Origin: Pseudomonadota bacterium
GTDB taxonomy: Bacteria; Pseudomonadota; Gammaproteobacteria; DAOUQR01
Assembly (NCBI GenBank): GCA_030625525.1
Contig: DAOUQR010000061.1
Coordinates: 1-6,659, forward strand
Length of the DNA stretch: 6,659 bases
Reading direction: 5' to 3'
Made by a program: the position numbers and the translations under genes. The notes under the pieces are model-generated. The model saw only the letters and a program-made list of their open reading frames with translations, was not told the origin of the DNA and ran no database searches. Positions 5,831 to 6,659 of this stretch are shown here, piece after piece. Position 1 is the first letter of the stretch. The number at the start of each line of letters is the position of its first letter.

Positions 5831-6262
5831 TCAAATCAGTTGCTTTAATTTCTCTAAATAATCTTTTTCATCGGGTGCTTCTTGATTACGCTGTGCTTGC
5901 CAAATCCATTCAGCCAGCAATTCAATCATGAGATGTTCAGCTGTTAAATGATCATTTTGATATTTTCGTACGAGTTGAGTATAAATGGTCTGAATACCTT
6001 GAGGCCGGTCAGTTCCAGCTTGTTCTCTTATCCCTAAATGCATACCTAAATGTAAAAACGGATTGGTCTCGCCAAACTCAGGTAGATAATCCTTATCAAG
6101 ATATTTATCGCGTTGTTCAAATAAACTGTGGTATTCCGGATGTTCAATGATCACCCGCGAAATTTGATCTTCTAATGGCGTTAATGGCAATTTATTTTTG
6201 TACTTACTCCAAGTATCAAAATAAAATTGTCGTAAATCCTCGCGGTTTTGTGAAAAAATCAT
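5831..6262 (-). CDS. DUF1841 family protein of unknown function
   Basis: This 143-residue protein has no signal peptide or membrane segment and is probably cytoplasmic. It matches the DUF1841 family across its whole length. The N-terminus MIFSQNREDLRQFYFDTW is typical, followed by HPEYH (41-45), GETNPFLHLGMHLGIREQ (64-81), DRPQGI (85-90) and AEHLMIELLAEWIWQAQR (108-125). Histidines at 41, 45, 71, 75, 105 and 110, with acidic residues such as Glu65, Glu80, Glu114 and Glu118, could form a metal site in a helical fold, but this is inference. Its ATG overlaps the nth TGA (ATGA at 6262-6259), implying translational coupling to nth. A GAGG lies 13 nt upstream, rather far for a normal ribosome-binding site. 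The pairing hints at a link to DNA repair or simply shared expression. Confidence 0.9.
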   Translation of the reverse strand: MIFSQNREDLRQFYFDTWSKYKNKLPLTPLEDQISRVIIEHPEYHSLFEQRDKYLDKDYLPEFGETNPFLHLGMHLGIREQAGTDRPQGIQTIYTQLVRKYQNDHLTAEHLMIELLAEWIWQAQRNQEAPDEKDYLEKLKQLI

Positions 6263-6659
6263 AGCTTTAAAATATCCTCGTTAGCTAACTTTTTACCACG
6301 AAACTTTATTTTGTCAGCATATTCACAAAATTCAAATATCACGCATTCACCGCATTTAGGGGTACGTGCCATACACGTGTAGCGCCCATGTAAAATTAGC
6401 CAGTGATGGGCATCTTGTAAAAATTCTTTAGGAATAACGCGGAGTAATTTTTTTTCAACCGCTAAAGGCGTTTTCCCGGGGGCGATTTTCGTGCGATTGC
6501 TCACCCGAAAAATATGGGTGTCTACAGCCATAGTTGCGTGTCCGAAGGCTGTATTTAGAACGACATTAGCCGTTTTTCTACCGACACCCGGCAATGCTTC
6601 CAAGGCTTCACGATTATCCGGCACAACAGAGTCATGCTGTTCTATTAATATGCGACATG
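6259..6659 (-). CDS. nth: Endonuclease III, DNA glycosylase/AP lyase (partial, N-terminus off window)
   Basis: Nth removes oxidised pyrimidines from DNA and cleaves the abasic site by beta-elimination in base-excision repair. The frame is open to the right edge, and the visible 132 residues start at CRILIEQH, equivalent to about residue 93 of the 211-residue E. coli enzyme. The helix-hairpin-helix LPGVGRKTANVVLN contains the catalytic Lys (E. coli Lys120, codon 6576-6574). The catalytic Asp (Asp138) is in AVDTHIFRVSNRT. The iron-sulfur cluster cysteines follow the pattern C-x6-C-x2-C-x5-C (CMARTPKCGECVIFEFC). After the last cysteine the tail is about 13 residues longer than in E. coli. A GTG at 6624 is internal and is not the start. 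The gene overlaps the downstream DUF1841 gene by 4 bp. Confidence 0.97.
   Translation of the reverse strand, partial: CRILIEQHDSVVPDNREALEALPGVGRKTANVVLNTAFGHATMAVDTHIFRVSNRTKIAPGKTPLAVEKKLLRVIPKEFLQDAHHWLILHGRYTCMARTPKCGECVIFEFCEYADKIKFRGKKLANEDILKL

Noticed and set aside
6622..6624. GTG as the start codon of nth
   Set aside because: The frame remains open upstream to the window edge, and the residues there (CRILIEQH) match endonuclease III, so the true start lies outside the window.

Overview
The window looks like chromosomal DNA of a gammaproteobacterium of the order Legionellales (Legionella/Coxiella relatives). Two tandem genes encode porins of the Legionella major outer membrane protein (MOMP) type. 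A third gene encodes an LbtU-like siderophore porin, a family known mainly from Legionella, with Francisella FslE/FupA as relatives. The housekeeping genes (pyrC, nth, a DUF1841 gene) are also of gammaproteobacterial type. The DNA is AT-rich with short intergenic gaps. No tRNA, rRNA, CRISPR array, transposase or phage gene was found.

Layout. (1) 1-712, minus strand: the N-terminal two thirds of pyrC (dihydroorotase), running off the left edge. (2) 767-1642, plus strand: a secreted OmpA-domain protein resembling the flagellar stator-ring protein MotY, divergent from pyrC across a 54-bp gap that holds a 12-bp palindrome. (3) 1643-1867: a regulatory gap with a weak terminator, a good sigma-70-type promoter and a leader of about 120 nt predicted to form several hairpins. 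(4) 1868-2839 and 2944-3933: two paralogous MOMP-type porins separated by a hairpin. (5) 3934-4122: a strong intrinsic terminator followed by a near-consensus promoter. (6) 4123-5727: the LbtU-like porin. (7) 5728-5830: a convergent gap with a perfect 40-bp GC-rich palindrome, apparently set inside the remains of another repeat. (8) 5831-6262 and 6259-6659, minus strand: a DUF1841 protein and the C-terminal part of endonuclease III (nth), overlapping by 4 bp as a translationally coupled pair; nth runs off the right edge.

How the genes relate. The middle of the window is an outer-envelope block: two general porins and one probable siderophore or iron-uptake porin, with a periplasmic peptidoglycan-binding protein upstream. 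Each of the first MOMP gene and the LbtU-like gene has its own promoter, so the block is probably not one operon. The flanking genes serve pyrimidine synthesis and base-excision repair. The signals least explained by ordinary gene content are the 40-bp palindrome and the multi-hairpin leader of the first MOMP gene. No wholly new multi-gene system is evident.
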